Source: Aequorivita vladivostokensis | GTDB lineage: Bacteria; Bacteroidota; Bacteroidia; Flavobacteriales; Flavobacteriaceae | Assembly (NCBI RefSeq): GCF_000952855.1 | Contig: NZ_JSVU01000002.1 | Coordinates: forward strand, 186,001 to 250,000 | Direction of reading: 5' to 3' | DNA: 64,000 nt | Shown: positions 25,991-35,752 of the stretch, piece by piece | Layout of the letters: each line of letters begins with the position of its first letter | How positions within the stretch are numbered: the first letter of the stretch is position 1 | Translations under genes and position numbers: made by a program | The notes under the pieces: model-generated | What the model saw: the letters and a program-made list of their open reading frames with translations, nothing else | Told to the model about the DNA's origin: nothing | The model's database searches: none

Positions 25991-27370
25991 TTAAGGAAGT
26001 ATGTAATTAATTTTCCAATGGCCACCTTTTGCTCCACCCATTCTTTCAATAAGACCAATATCTTTTAGAGCATCAATATTATTATCAATGGCAGTAGGAC
26101 TTAAGCCTATTATATCTTCAAGTTCTCTTTTAGAAACTTTATTATCTTTATGAATAGCTCTAATAATTCCAACTCTATTATCAGTAAGATTATCTACCCA
26201 CTTATCTACCCACTTATCAAAATCAAAAGGTCTTCTAAATGTAACAGTAAATATACCTTCAGTATTAAATTCAGGTGGCGTTAAATCTTCTTCTACCATT
26301 AAATCCCTCATTCTACTGATACCAGAACCTACTTGTTCTACCATTCTAATTCTTTCAAATAGACCAAATATCAAAGGATTTCTACTTAAACTTCTTTTTC
26401 CAAATTCATTTTTAGGAATGCCACTAACAAGTCCGCCAGGATTTGAAACTTCAACTCTATCAGTAAAAACTTCAATGGAAATACGCGCACCTTTATCATA
26501 ATAATCTCTATGTGCCAGCGCATTGATGATTGCTTCCTTAAACACTGTTTCGGGAATTTCCCAGAGTTCCTTACGTGGCTGTGAACCTACACCCTCAATA
26601 TCATATCGAACATTAAGCTTTGTTTTAAGCCAAGCCATCGCTTGAAGGAATTGTTGATATAGCGTTCCTGCCATTGTCTTATCATCAACAATGTATCTTT
26701 TGTCAATACCATCCAAGGCAATACAACGAATTACTGCTTTTTCAAAAAACGTTTCGGGGTTTTTTGCGAAAAACAAAGCGGCACCATTTTTAAGATAACC
26801 TTCTTTTGTAATCAGTTTAAGATTTTGAAAAACCTGCTCATTGGAAATCGTGGAATTTAAACCTGCCAAATCCCTAAACTGAATAATATTGGCATCAGGA
26901 ATATCTTGTACTATATCAATGGTTTTACAGGGTGCTTCATCGAAATATATTTTATCGGCCTGTTGAAAAAAATCCCTCATTTCCTCAACCGTTGTTAGTT
27001 TTTGGGAATTAGGGCCTTGGCGTACATAAATAGCACCCGAAAGTACATAAGGTTTGCTTTCGCCCGAAGGCACTTCAATTAGCACCAACTCTTTACCATC
27101 AACCTCTAACGGATAGATTTCACAATGTAATGCAGGTGTTATTTCGTTTATTGAATTTTGAAGTGCAGAGTGCTTTGCATTATTGAAAGTAATTCCTTGA
27201 ATAACATTATTGTCATCCACACCTAATAAAATAGTGCCTCCTGCTGCATTGGCAAAGGCACAGATTTCTTCTGTGACCTCTTTGACCTTGTTTGGAATAT
27301 TTCTCTTGAATTCCACATTATAGCCCTCTCCAGATGCAATCAAGGATTTTATTTCAACGGTGCTTAACAT
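25991..27370 (-). CDS. Schlafen-type AlbA_2 / ATP-binding protein
   Basis: A 459-aa protein with three parts. Residues about 10-125 are the AlbA_2 (Schlafen-like) domain (YNVEFKRNIPN, FANAAGGTILLGVDD, YVRQGPNSQKL). Residues about 265-385 are a GHKL-type ATP-binding domain (EAIINALAHRDYYDKG, DRVEVSNPGGL, GSGISRMRDLM). The last 60 residues are a winged helix (VSKRELEDIIGLSPTAI). The family is usually called transcriptional regulator or helicase-related; many lie in defence regions. A hinge DKWVDKWVDN before the winged helix comes from a repeated 12-base unit. The gene is 72 bases upstream of the ExK gene and may be co-transcribed with it. Confidence 0.8.
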   Translation of the reverse strand: MLSTVEIKSLIASGEGYNVEFKRNIPNKVKEVTEEICAFANAAGGTILLGVDDNNVIQGITFNNAKHSALQNSINEITPALHCEIYPLEVDGKELVLIEVPSGESKPYVLSGAIYVRQGPNSQKLTTVEEMRDFFQQADKIYFDEAPCKTIDIVQDIPDANIIQFRDLAGLNSTISNEQVFQNLKLITKEGYLKNGAALFFAKNPETFFEKAVIRCIALDGIDKRYIVDDKTMAGTLYQQFLQAMAWLKTKLNVRYDIEGVGSQPRKELWEIPETVFKEAIINALAHRDYYDKGARISIEVFTDRVEVSNPGGLVSGIPKNEFGKRSLSRNPLIFGLFERIRMVEQVGSGISRMRDLMVEEDLTPPEFNTEGIFTVTFRRPFDFDKWVDKWVDNLTDNRVGIIRAIHKDNKVSKRELEDIIGLSPTAIDNNIDALKDIGLIERMGGAKGGHWKINYILP

Positions 27371-27494
27371 AACTATTGTGATAACTATGGATGATTCACA
27401 AAGCTATTGAAATTGTTTTGGTTATTTATTTTTAATTTTCTTTAGTACAGTATTTCAAGGTTAATTTAAATTACCAGATACTCTAATTAAAAAA

Positions 27495-28394
27495 TCAATA
27501 GTGTGGCAGCTCGCCGTTATCTTTTATATTAGTAACGTAATTAAATAGGTTTAAATCGATGGTAATCCAATACTCTTTTTCAGCTTCAACTTTTTGTTTA
27601 AGACCCTTGATTATTTTTAAGGATAAATTTCTAAAATCTTCTACTACTTGAGCTAAATCGTGTTCATAGAGTTCGTAATAGTCATCTTTAAAAACCTGTT
27701 TGCTTTTTAATTTCAACTCTCTTAAAGACAGAATTGGATGCTCAATTAATAAATAATCAGCAATAAAAAAGTAATTTCGATGCATCGCTTCAAAAAAGAT
27801 TAAATCCACAGATTCTATGGGCAAATGATAATCCCTGTAACTATGCTCATCTTGAAAATTATGATAATGTTCCAATGTTGATAAGAATGTTTTTATTTCA
27901 TTTTCAAAGAGATTTCTTGAATCTTGAAAAGCATATCTCAATCTGAAAAGTGATGATCCCGCTTTTTTATCAAAAAAGTCCATATCTTTTGATATAGAAT
28001 AATTAAAGGTCTTTTGCTTAGCGAAAGCAAAAAAATTCTTTTTTATGAAATTTTTGACTGAAATAAAATACATTTCTTTTTTTTCATTGTCCGTCACACA
28101 GAGAAATACTGGTACTGGAAAGTGATACCAATAATTACTTGTCGATATTTTTATATTGGAAATAGTCAATGTATTATCCAAATTCCAATTTATATTCTCT
28201 TTAGATTTGAGTTGTATTGATGCTAAATCTCCTGTTAATTGATTTTTCTCATTTACCAATTCTACATAACAGTCGATACCATAATCTCTTTCAGTAACGT
28301 CCCTAACTATCCAATTATCCGGAATGTGGTTTGCAAATATTTTGAACGATGTTGATTCAGAAATATGTTGAGGTACTCTTTGTGGTAATTGCAT
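27495..28394 (-). CDS. DUF4365 family protein (PD-(D/E)xK-like)
   Basis: A 299-aa protein. The N-terminal domain (residues 1-130) has the DUF4365 features: an opening helix, DYGIDCYVEL (about 38-47) and IQLKSKEN (about 60-67), which together give a D...QxK nuclease-like core. The remaining part is helical and unassigned. DUF4365 proteins are common in bacterial defence islands and are presumed to act on nucleic acid; activity is not shown. A gene remnant (28408-28602) ends 13 bases upstream in the same direction, which may have been its former partner. Confidence 0.7.
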   Translation of the reverse strand: MQLPQRVPQHISESTSFKIFANHIPDNWIVRDVTERDYGIDCYVELVNEKNQLTGDLASIQLKSKENINWNLDNTLTISNIKISTSNYWYHFPVPVFLCVTDNEKKEMYFISVKNFIKKNFFAFAKQKTFNYSISKDMDFFDKKAGSSLFRLRYAFQDSRNLFENEIKTFLSTLEHYHNFQDEHSYRDYHLPIESVDLIFFEAMHRNYFFIADYLLIEHPILSLRELKLKSKQVFKDDYYELYEHDLAQVVEDFRNLSLKIIKGLKQKVEAEKEYWITIDLNLFNYVTNIKDNGELPHY

Positions 28395-28407
28395 ATATTT
28401 CTATTTA

Positions 28408-28602
28408 TTATTTTTCTTCTTCCTTAAAAATTCTGGGTTCCATATTGAAATGCATAATAATAATTATTTTGGAAGCGGTGTTCAAAAATAAAATTAAATG
28501 CTTATTTAGAATATGCCTTTTAACTATTTTTCCTAAATCTTTCTCCGAAAACCAAATCAATGTTTTATCCTGTGGGAAAACATTAACAAAGTACAGGCAT
28601 CC
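28408..28602 (-). pseudogene. 3' remnant of an unknown gene
   Basis: A 64-codon open frame on the - strand that lacks a start codon and reads like the end of a protein (YFVNVFPQDKTLIWFSEKD, then a helical, hydrophobic stretch, ending RIFKEEEK). Upstream the frame is closed by a TGA and the sequence no longer looks coding. It ends 13 bases before the DUF4365 gene. Probably the last third of a lost gene; the family is not recognised. Confidence 0.45.
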
Positions 28603-28901
28603 TCAAATTGGGGGTACGATGTATTTATTAATCGGTTGAAATTTTAATGTATCGCAGAATCCATATTATAAAGACAGGTACTCTTAAATAATTAACCTAG
28701 AGATAGTTGGCGTCGCATCAAGTTATGAGAGGTAAGAATTGAAATAATTGTTGGGTGGAGCATAAACTTGAGGTTTGCTGTTTTGCCTATCATCAATTAC
28801 ATAAAAGATTTAAAGTCAGTGGTAGGTTTACAATGTTATAAGAGTGTAATTAGGTTGTTCTTATTATAACATATAACATTCGTCGAAAGACCTAACATAT
28901 T
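28603..28901. other. Gap without a recognisable gene
   Basis: About 300 AT-rich bases between the cargo island and the metal-resistance island. An imperfect hairpin TGTTATAAGA/TTCTTATTATAACA lies near 28840-28880 and could end transcripts. No gene, tRNA or clear attachment site was seen. Confidence 0.4.
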
Positions 28902-29676
28902 TCAACTGATTGGTTTTTGATTAAAACACTTCACTAACATTCTATAAAGTTCTGGATGTTTCTTTTTAAGCAAGTCTGGACGCTCAAAAAAATACTCTGA
29001 AGCTACCGCAAAGAATTCTGCTTGGGTTTGTACCACCATATTTTCGGATATCAGAATGATTGTCGTTTATGGCTTCCATTTCCTTATGGATTAAATTCAG
29101 CCAAGGTATTGCATATTGATGTTCTAATAATCGTTCTGGAACGCCATCCGTACTATCATCCAGCTTATCAATAAGGTGCACAAACTCGTGTATGCCCGTA
29201 TTACTTTTATCGGTTGTATTTTTAAAACCGTGGTACAATGCTTTTTTAGATAAAATCATTTGCTTCTCAAAACGTCCGTTCCCTACTATTCCACCAATAC
29301 TGCGTGAGTTATCCTTACTGCTAAATTGTATATCTTCATTAAAATTATCTGGATACAAGAGGATGCCACTTAAATTAGTGTAATGCCATTCTTTAAAACC
29401 AAAAACAGGAATTACCGCACTTGCTGCAATTAAAATTTTGTCTAATTCTTCCAATTCAAACTGTACTCCATCTATATAAACCTCACTTAAAAACTGCATC
29501 ATTCTTTGTTGAAAAACAAGTTGCCTGCCTTTAGAAAGATTTTCATAATAAAGAACATTCTCCATTAATAATTTGTGCCAATGCTCTGGAAATGGCTTTA
29601 CACTATGCCGTTTCGCTTTTCGATAAAAATGAATAGCAAACAGAAGAATTACAACCAAAATTAAAATATAAACCAT
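28902..29676 (-). pseudogene. mtfA: M90 zinc peptidase MtfA, frameshifted near the C-terminus
   Basis: MtfA is a cytoplasmic-side zinc peptidase of the M90 family. The N-terminus has one membrane segment (1-18). The zinc motif is visible as HEFVHLIDKLDDSTDGVP, which gives the HExxH-like pair and a downstream acidic residue. The open frame ends at 28984 with a tail that does not fit. In the next frame the family end is fully readable (AEFFAVASEYFFERPDLL, then HPELYRML) to a TGA at 28902. Removing one base from a GGG run on the + strand (29024-29026) restores a 257-aa protein of normal length. The gene is broken or affected by a sequencing error. It lies just downstream of the copper genes. Confidence 0.8.
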
Positions 29677-29690
29677 ATTATACCGAGGTA

Positions 29691-29903
29691 TTAATCTACA
29701 GGTTCCGCTTTAAAGCCTACTTTTTGCAATGTAGCCTTTACATCTTCTTCTGAAGCACCATCGCTTTCTACTGTTAGAATTTTATCTGGGTTGGCGGTAT
29801 CCACCTCCCAACTTTCTACACCTTCTTGCTTGTTTAAAAAAGGGGTCACTTTTGATACACAACCACCACAATTGATATTTGTTTTAAATTTTAAAGTTTT
29901 CAT
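29691..29903 (-). CDS. HMA-domain copper chaperone
   Basis: A 70-aa heavy-metal-associated domain with the metal-binding motif NCGGC (residues 11-15). It probably carries Cu(I) in the cytoplasm to the ATPase encoded 23 bases upstream. The fold length is normal (ferredoxin-like, about 70 residues), and the gene is in the same - strand transcript as copA. The second Cys and a Lys-Val follow the pattern of CopZ-like proteins. Confidence 0.85.
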   Translation of the reverse strand: MKTLKFKTNINCGGCVSKVTPFLNKQEGVESWEVDTANPDKILTVESDGASEEDVKATLQKVGFKAEPVD

Positions 29904-29926
29904 TGTATTTGAATTTATAATTAATA

Positions 29927-32185
29927 TTAAAGTTTTACTCGTTTAAGCCTTAAACTATTTAGAACTACAGACACGCTACTGAAAGCCATTGCCATTCCTG
30001 CTATCATTGGGTCTAATAAGAACCCATTTACTGGATACAAAACGCCTGCTGCAATTGGAATACCAATGAGATTATAGATGAATGCCCAAAATAGATTCTG
30101 ACGTATGCCCAACACAGTTCTTTTTGATAGTTCCAATGCTTTGGGAATGGATTGCAAATCTGACGTTATCAATGTCATCTTTGCAACATCCATTGCAATG
30201 TCCGAACCTTTTCCCATTGCGATGCTTACATTGGCCTGCGCCAAAGCGTGGGAATCGTTGATACCATCACCAACCATAGCCACTGTTTTTCCATCAGCTT
30301 GTAATTTCTCAACAAAAGCTGCTTTCTCCGAAGGCATTACTTCGCCTTGATAATTTGTTATTCCTACTTGTTTTGCGACAGCAGATGCGGTTTTATTATT
30401 ATCTCCTGTAAGCATATAGACCTCAATGTCTCGTTCTTGAAGCGTTGCTATGGCCTTTTTTGAAGTTTCCTTAATCTCGTCTGCAATGGCGAGTATCGCC
30501 AGCACTTGCTTTTCATTACCAAAGAAAATAACTGTTTTCGCTTGCTCTTCGAGACTTTCTGCTGTTTGCATTAAGGAAGCGTCGATTTGAATATTTTTCT
30601 CAAGCATTAATTTATGGTTTCCAACATAGTATTGTGAACCATTTTCTGTTTGAGCTTTTACACCCATTCCTGTAATACTTTCAAAAAAAGCAATTTCAGC
30701 TTTTTCAATATTTTCATCTTTTAAGTGATGGACTACCGCTTCCGCCAAAGGATGTTCTGATTGTGCTTCTATTGCCAAAAGAATTTGTTTGTATTGATTT
30801 TGATTTTCAAGTTTATCCATCCAAAGTATATCAGTTACTAACGGTTTCCCTTCTGTAATTGTGCCTGTTTTGTCGAGAATGACCGCATTCACTTTATGAC
30901 CGAGTTCTAAACTCTCGGCATCTTTTATAAGAATATTGTTTTCTGCACCTTTACCAATACCCACCATAATGGCAGTAGGTGTTGCCAAACCTAACGCACA
31001 AGGACAGGCTATAACCAATACTGCTACAGATGTCAACAAGGCTTGTGAAAATGCATTATCGCCTGCAGCCGACATCCAAACAATAAAGGTAATAACAGAA
31101 ATCCCTAATACAATCGGAACAAATATTCCTGCGATTTTATCGACCAGTTTTTGCACAGGTGCTTTGCTTCCCTGTGCTTCCTGAACCATTTTTATGATTT
31201 GGGAAAGCAGGGTTTCGCCACCTACTTTTTCAGCAGTAAATTGAAAGCTACCTTTTTGATTTACAGTTCCTGCAAACACCTTTTCATCCTTTATCTTTTC
31301 TACGGGAACGGGTTCTCCTGTAATCATACTTTCGTCAACATAAGAACTTCCTTTAGATACCAATCCGTCAACAGGAATTTTCTCTCCGGGTTTTACAAGA
31401 ATAGTTTGCCCTACCTGAACAGATGAAATGGGGATTTCAATTTCTTCGCCATTCTCAATAATCTTTAATGTTTTAGGTTGTAAGCCCATCAGTTTTTTGA
31501 TGGCTGAAGAGGTATTGGATTTCGCTTTTTCTTCCAATAATTTTCCCAAGGAAATAAAGGTTATAATGACCGTAGCGGCTTCATAGTATACGTGAGGCTC
31601 AATACCACGACTCAACCAAAATTCAGGAAAGAGGGTGTTGAAAACACTGAAGAGAAAGGCAATACCTGTGCTCAAGGCGACCAAGGTATCCATATTCGCC
31701 TTGCCACGTTTGGCCTGTTTGAAAGCATTGATAAAAAAGCTACGACCGAACCAAAATAAAACTGGAACGGTCAACACCAACGATATCCATTTTCCGGGTT
31801 CCCAAGCCATAAAGAACATTCCCAGAATAAAAATGGGCAGCGTTAAAATGGCTGACCAAATAGTGCGATTTTTTATGTCTTGATAATGCTTTTGCTGTAG
31901 TTCTTGTTGTACTTCCGAAGGATTCTCCGCATCAATGATAATATCATAGCCAACTTCGCGAAGTGCATTTTGAAGCTGATTAGGACTCAACTCTTTGTCG
32001 TACTCTACAAGAACAGAACTGCTCGCAAAGTTTACGCTTGCATCAAATACACCGTCTGTGTGTTTTAACACAGATTCAACACTCGCTGCACACGATGCGC
32101 AGGTCATTCCTGTAACTGGGAATGATTCTTTTATTCCTTGCTTATGGTTTTTCTCTTTGGTTTCAAATATGTTAATTGTCTCCAT
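29927..32185 (-). CDS. copA: Copper-exporting P1B-type ATPase
   Basis: An inner-membrane Cu(I) exporter. One N-terminal HMA domain has GMTCASC (Cys29, Cys32). Eight membrane segments are expected. The transport motif is CPC in [13 protein letters not shown], the phosphorylation site [11 protein letters not shown], the P1B histidine-proline motif SEHPLAEAV, and the hinge [11 protein letters not shown]. The usual Cu residues NxxxYN and MxxSS near the last two segments are also seen ([27 protein letters not shown]). At 752 aa it has normal length. It pairs with the HMA chaperone just downstream. A palindrome 12 bases upstream (32197-32215) may be an operator. Confidence 0.92.
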   Translation of the reverse strand: METINIFETKEKNHKQGIKESFPVTGMTCASCAASVESVLKHTDGVFDASVNFASSSVLVEYDKELSPNQLQNALREVGYDIIIDAENPSEVQQELQQKHYQDIKNRTIWSAILTLPIFILGMFFMAWEPGKWISLVLTVPVLFWFGRSFFINAFKQAKRGKANMDTLVALSTGIAFLFSVFNTLFPEFWLSRGIEPHVYYEAATVIITFISLGKLLEEKAKSNTSSAIKKLMGLQPKTLKIIENGEEIEIPISSVQVGQTILVKPGEKIPVDGLVSKGSSYVDESMITGEPVPVEKIKDEKVFAGTVNQKGSFQFTAEKVGGETLLSQIIKMVQEAQGSKAPVQKLVDKIAGIFVPIVLGISVITFIVWMSAAGDNAFSQALLTSVAVLVIACPCALGLATPTAIMVGIGKGAENNILIKDAESLELGHKVNAVILDKTGTITEGKPLVTDILWMDKLENQNQYKQILLAIEAQSEHPLAEAVVHHLKDENIEKAEIAFFESITGMGVKAQTENGSQYYVGNHKLMLEKNIQIDASLMQTAESLEEQAKTVIFFGNEKQVLAILAIADEIKETSKKAIATLQERDIEVYMLTGDNNKTASAVAKQVGITNYQGEVMPSEKAAFVEKLQADGKTVAMVGDGINDSHALAQANVSIAMGKGSDIAMDVAKMTLITSDLQSIPKALELSKRTVLGIRQNLFWAFIYNLIGIPIAAGVLYPVNGFLLDPMIAGMAMAFSSVSVVLNSLRLKRVKL

Positions 32186-32196
32186 AGTCCTATTCT

Positions 32197-32215
32197 AATT
32201 TGCACTCTGCAAATT
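32197..32215 (-). promoter_or_regulatory. Palindrome upstream of copA
   Basis: AATTTGCA and TGCAAATT form a perfect 8-bp inverted repeat with a 3-bp spacer, ending 12 bases before the copA start. The place suits a repressor or activator site. In addition TTTGCTGAAT is repeated nearby (about 32250-32275). No regulator can be assigned. Confidence 0.4.
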
Positions 32216-32307
32216 TCAGGATTAAAAGACTTTAATGTATTATGTTATTTGCTGAATGATTTGTAGAATTTGCTGAATTCGGTTCATCTATTGCAAAAGC
32301 GTTGTAT

Positions 32308-32490
32308 CTAAACAGATATAAAATACTTTAGGAACTGTAAGAACAGTACAAAGCAGATTAACAGGATAACAACGATTAGAATACCAATCCAAATTATTTT
32401 ATCTTTTTTGGTAATGCTATTTTTTACAGACGGTACTTTAGTGTTTTTTTTATTTCGTCTATCTCGTCTATTTCGTCTATTTTCTAACAT
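32308..32490 (-). CDS. Small basic single-span membrane protein
   Basis: A 60-aa protein with a highly basic N-terminus (RRNRRDRRNKKN), the phrase ITKKDKII, and one membrane segment (about residues 33-57). Its pattern is shared with two other small genes in this metal island: the frameshifted one at 32580 and the one at 49075. The function is unknown. A role in metal ATPase or efflux-pump assembly would fit the location, but this is a guess. Confidence 0.6.
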   Translation of the reverse strand: MLENRRNRRDRRNKKNTKVPSVKNSITKKDKIIWIGILIVVILLICFVLFLQFLKYFISV

Positions 32491-32579
32491 AGAATATCAT
32501 TTTTGCTATGAACCAACCAACCAATCAACCACTTCCACTTCATCTGCTGTAACCCCAAAAATTATATTCTCGCAGTTAA

Positions 32580-32748
32580 TCAATGCTTATGAATATTCCC
32601 TTTTAGCACAAAATAGTATAATAGGAATGCGGTTATTACCACAAAGATTATTGCAAGAATCCCATTGAACTTATCTTTTTTTTGTGATTTTGTTATTCGA
32701 TGATTTACTAACCTTTTTATTTCTTTTATTTCTCTGTTTTTGATACAT
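32580..32748 (-). pseudogene. Small basic membrane protein, frameshifted in an A run
   Basis: An ATG at 32748 opens MYQKQRNKRNKKVSKS..., which stops early within eight A (T8 on the + strand, 32676-32683). Removing one base restores ITKKDKFNGILAIIFVVI and a membrane segment to a TGA at 32580 (55 aa). The basic start, KKDK phrase and membrane segment match the small proteins at 32308 and 49075. It lies just downstream of the Zn/Cd ATPase gene. Broken, slippage-expressed, or a sequencing error. Confidence 0.55.
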
Positions 32749-32760
32749 CGTTTTTGATTA

Positions 32761-34716
32761 TTACCATTTCATCTTCTGTAATCTAACAGCATTTAAAATA
32801 GCCAACAAAGCCACTCCTACATCTGCAAACACAGCCTCCCACATTGTCGCCAGGCCTCCTGCACCCAAAACAAGTACCACAGCTTTTACTCCAAAAGCAA
32901 GCGCAATATTTTGATATACAATACGTCTGGTTGAACGACCAATTTTAATAGCTTTTGCAATTTTGCTCGGTTGGTCTGTTTGGATGATAACGTCTGCCGT
33001 TTCTATCGCTACATCACTTCCCAAGCCGCCCATTGCTATACCAACATCGCTTACTGCCAATACTGGGGCATCGTTGATGCCATCGCCAATGAAAGCTACT
33101 CTTCCGTCATTTCGGGACATCAATTTTTCGACTTCGTTCAATTTATCTTCTGGAAGCAATCCGCCTTTTGCGGTATCGATGCCCATTTCTTTTGCGACTT
33201 GTTGCGTAATGGAATCCTTATCGCCTGAAAGCATTATGATTTTGGAAATTCCTGATTCCCTAATTTGCTTAATGGCTTCGTGTGCATCATCCTTTAGCTC
33301 GTCTGCAATGATTACATAGCCTGCAAATTTGCCTTCAATGGAAACCATCACGATAGATTCTACAATGTTGTCGGTTTCAGATGGAACTTCGATATTGTTT
33401 GAAATCATCAATGGTTTATTCCCAACCAATACGGTTTTGCCGTTTACTGTTCCCTTTAAGCCTTTTCCTGCTACTTCACTTACTTCGGAAGCTTGAAAAT
33501 CTTCGCCATCGGCTTTATAATCCATAATTGCTTTGGCAATGGGATGGGTAGATTGTTCTTCCATCGCCATTAGGTATTTCATAAATTCAGGTTCTTTCCA
33601 GCCAATGGCTTTTATTTCTTTGATTTTAAAAACACCTTTGGTTACAGTTCCTGTTTTGTCCATAACAACGGTATTAACCTTCGTCATTTCATCCAAATAA
33701 GATGCGCCTTTGAACAAAATCCCGTTTTTTGAAGCTGCTCCCAATCCACCAAAATAGCCCAACGGAATAGAGATAACCAAAGCACACGGACAGGAAATAA
33801 CCAAGAAAATCAATGCTCTATACAACCAATCGCTAAAGACATAATCGTCCACAAAAAAGTAAGGTAGAAATGTCAAGGCAATTGCCAAGAATACCACGAT
33901 AGGCGTATAGATTTTTGCAAACTTTCTAATGAACAATTCGGTCTTTGATTTCCGTGCGGTGGCGTTTTGCACCATATCCAAAATTCTTGTAATAGAACTA
34001 TCCTTAAATTCTTTAGTAGTTTTTATTTCAATTACACCGTCCAAGTTTATGCTTCCAGCAAATACTTTTTCGCCTTTTGCAATGGTATCAGGTTTGCTTT
34101 CGCCCGTTAATGCTGCGGTATTGAACGAGCCTTTTTCGGACAATAAAATACCATCTAAAGGAATTTTTTCGCCCACACGTACTTGCACTTTTTCGCCAAT
34201 AGCAACGGTTTCGGGATTTACAGAAACATAATTGTTGTCCCGATAAACCAAAGCTTCATTGGGTCTTACATCCAGTAATGCCTTGATGCTTCCTTTGGCT
34301 CTTTTAACCGCGGCACTTTGGAATAATTCGCCTACCGCATAAAACAACATTACTGCCACACCTTCCGGATATTCGCCAATGGCGAATGCACCTATGGTTG
34401 CGATGGACATCAATAGAAATTCGGTAAAGAAATCGCCATTTTTGATGCTGTTCCAACCTTCCTTTATCACAGGAAAACCTACAGGAAGGTATGCGACTGC
34501 ATACCAGACGATACGTATCCAATCTTTAAAAAATGCTACGTCAAAATAATCCATCGCAATGCCAATAATCAGCATTACAAAGCTGAAAATTGCTGGTACA
34601 TAAACTTTAAATTTCCCTATGCTTTCTGCGCTGCTTTGGTTGTGGGCATCATTGCGCTTGTGAGTATCTGAAGAAGTTTTATTCAAATCTCTTAAATTGA
34701 CTTTCTTTTTTTTCAT
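32761..34716 (-). CDS. Zn/Cd/Pb-type P1B ATPase
   Basis: An inner-membrane metal exporter. No HMA domain is present; the N-terminus is a short basic stretch with some histidines (DTHKRNDAHNQ). Membrane segments start at about residue 37. Motifs: CPC in LVISCPCALVISIPLG, the phosphorylation site DKTGTVTKG, STHPIAKAI, and GDGINDAPVLAVSDVG. The sequence after CPC (GYFGGLGAASKNGILFKG) is typical of ZntA/CadA-type ATPases. Length 651 aa, normal for a form without HMA. It is upstream of copA and the small membrane protein genes on the same strand; which metals it moves is inferred from the family. Confidence 0.88.
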   Translation of the reverse strand: MKKKKVNLRDLNKTSSDTHKRNDAHNQSSAESIGKFKVYVPAIFSFVMLIIGIAMDYFDVAFFKDWIRIVWYAVAYLPVGFPVIKEGWNSIKNGDFFTEFLLMSIATIGAFAIGEYPEGVAVMLFYAVGELFQSAAVKRAKGSIKALLDVRPNEALVYRDNNYVSVNPETVAIGEKVQVRVGEKIPLDGILLSEKGSFNTAALTGESKPDTIAKGEKVFAGSINLDGVIEIKTTKEFKDSSITRILDMVQNATARKSKTELFIRKFAKIYTPIVVFLAIALTFLPYFFVDDYVFSDWLYRALIFLVISCPCALVISIPLGYFGGLGAASKNGILFKGASYLDEMTKVNTVVMDKTGTVTKGVFKIKEIKAIGWKEPEFMKYLMAMEEQSTHPIAKAIMDYKADGEDFQASEVSEVAGKGLKGTVNGKTVLVGNKPLMISNNIEVPSETDNIVESIVMVSIEGKFAGYVIIADELKDDAHEAIKQIRESGISKIIMLSGDKDSITQQVAKEMGIDTAKGGLLPEDKLNEVEKLMSRNDGRVAFIGDGINDAPVLAVSDVGIAMGGLGSDVAIETADVIIQTDQPSKIAKAIKIGRSTRRIVYQNIALAFGVKAVVLVLGAGGLATMWEAVFADVGVALLAILNAVRLQKMKW

Positions 34717-34748
34717 TAGTTTGATAATAATTTTATTTTAATTCACAG

Positions 34749-35291
34749 TTATTCCAATCTCAACACCAATTGCGCAAACTGCACTTCTATGGTATCATCG
34801 ATACCCTCTATTAAGAAATCCAAACCAGTATTTGAAACCAATAATTGTCCGGTTGCACTTATCAAGCAGGACATACTTACTCCTTGTTCTATATGGGTAA
34901 TGGTTGCTTTAAATTGTGATTTAAAGGATTTACCTTGATAAGTAACATCTATCAGCCAATTAAAGTTGATAGGGTCGTGCCGTTTTGATAAAAAATCCTG
35001 TGATGGAATAGTGCCCGTGAACCGAAGCATCAAAGGGGCTTCCTGCTGTTGTAAAATGGTATTGATTTCAGGAATATCTGTTGATAAAGTCTTAAGGTCG
35101 AGTACACCATTAACCACTTTGGAATCATAATCAAGATATAAGGCCAATTTATGGCTTTCTGCCTTGACGGGTTTAGAGTTAACCAAAGTCATCATCATAA
35201 TATGACCTTCTTCAGTTGTATAAATTTTTTGGGCGTTTACTTTATAATAACTAACCAACAAGATTATTAAAATACAATGTTTAACATTCAT
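34749..35291 (-). CDS. YceI-like periplasmic protein
   Basis: A secreted beta-rich protein of the YceI type, lipid-binding lipocalin-like fold in known members. I place the start at 35291 (MNVKHCILIILL..., 180 aa) because a signal peptide then runs directly to a cut after VNA. The open frame extends to 35360 with a poor N-terminus. Family features are the opening strands (KIYTTEEGHIMMMT), HKLALYLDYDS and the phrase RHDPINFNW. Its relation to metal resistance is unclear; it sits 32 bases upstream of the Zn/Cd ATPase gene in the same direction. Confidence 0.65.
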   Translation of the reverse strand: MNVKHCILIILLVSYYKVNAQKIYTTEEGHIMMMTLVNSKPVKAESHKLALYLDYDSKVVNGVLDLKTLSTDIPEINTILQQQEAPLMLRFTGTIPSQDFLSKRHDPINFNWLIDVTYQGKSFKSQFKATITHIEQGVSMSCLISATGQLLVSNTGLDFLIEGIDDTIEVQFAQLVLRLE

Positions 35292-35461
35292 AATATCCAT
35301 CTTTAATTGTATAATTAAAAAAAAGCAGCTTCTACTTTTGCTTTTAATGCTATTAATCATTTTGCTTTAAGAAGCATCATAAAAGCTGCCTGCTATTAAT
35401 TAAGTTTTCACTTAATTTATTTTAAATAAAAAATTTCACTCTTTCACATAACCACTTACCG

Positions 35462-35728
35462 CTATTTATTATCTATATCCTTTTCTCTTTTACCGAAATA
35501 ATACATCAGAGCAACACTTGCACCTAATAGTCCAAACAGAATATTCTCGAAAATTTGATTCCCATTGATATTCACAATTTCAATGAAATTATTTATTAAA
35601 TATAGCCACCAATTAATTTCATAATTCTGACTGCTAATCGTGAAAATTGTTATCCCCAAAGGTTGAAGGATAAAAACACCTATGGCAAACCCAATTAGTA
35701 TGGTAATAAGAATATTCTTTTTATTCAT
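35462..35728 (-). CDS. Small membrane protein
   Basis: An 88-aa protein with two predicted membrane segments (about residues 7-30 and 60-80) and a charged cytoplasmic end (FGKREKDIDNK). No family recognised. It starts 24 bases after the SpoIIAA-like gene and so probably shares its transcript. Confidence 0.5.
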   Translation of the reverse strand: MNKKNILITILIGFAIGVFILQPLGITIFTISSQNYEINWWLYLINNFIEIVNINGNQIFENILFGLLGASVALMYYFGKREKDIDNK

Positions 35729-35752
35729 CGTCTGTCTTTTACGGAAGTAAGC

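Noticed and set aside
32500-32579. Short - strand frame (ENIIFGVTADEVEVVDWLVGS, in part) after the frameshifted small gene
   Set aside because: About 25 codons with no ATG and no recognised family; too short to support.
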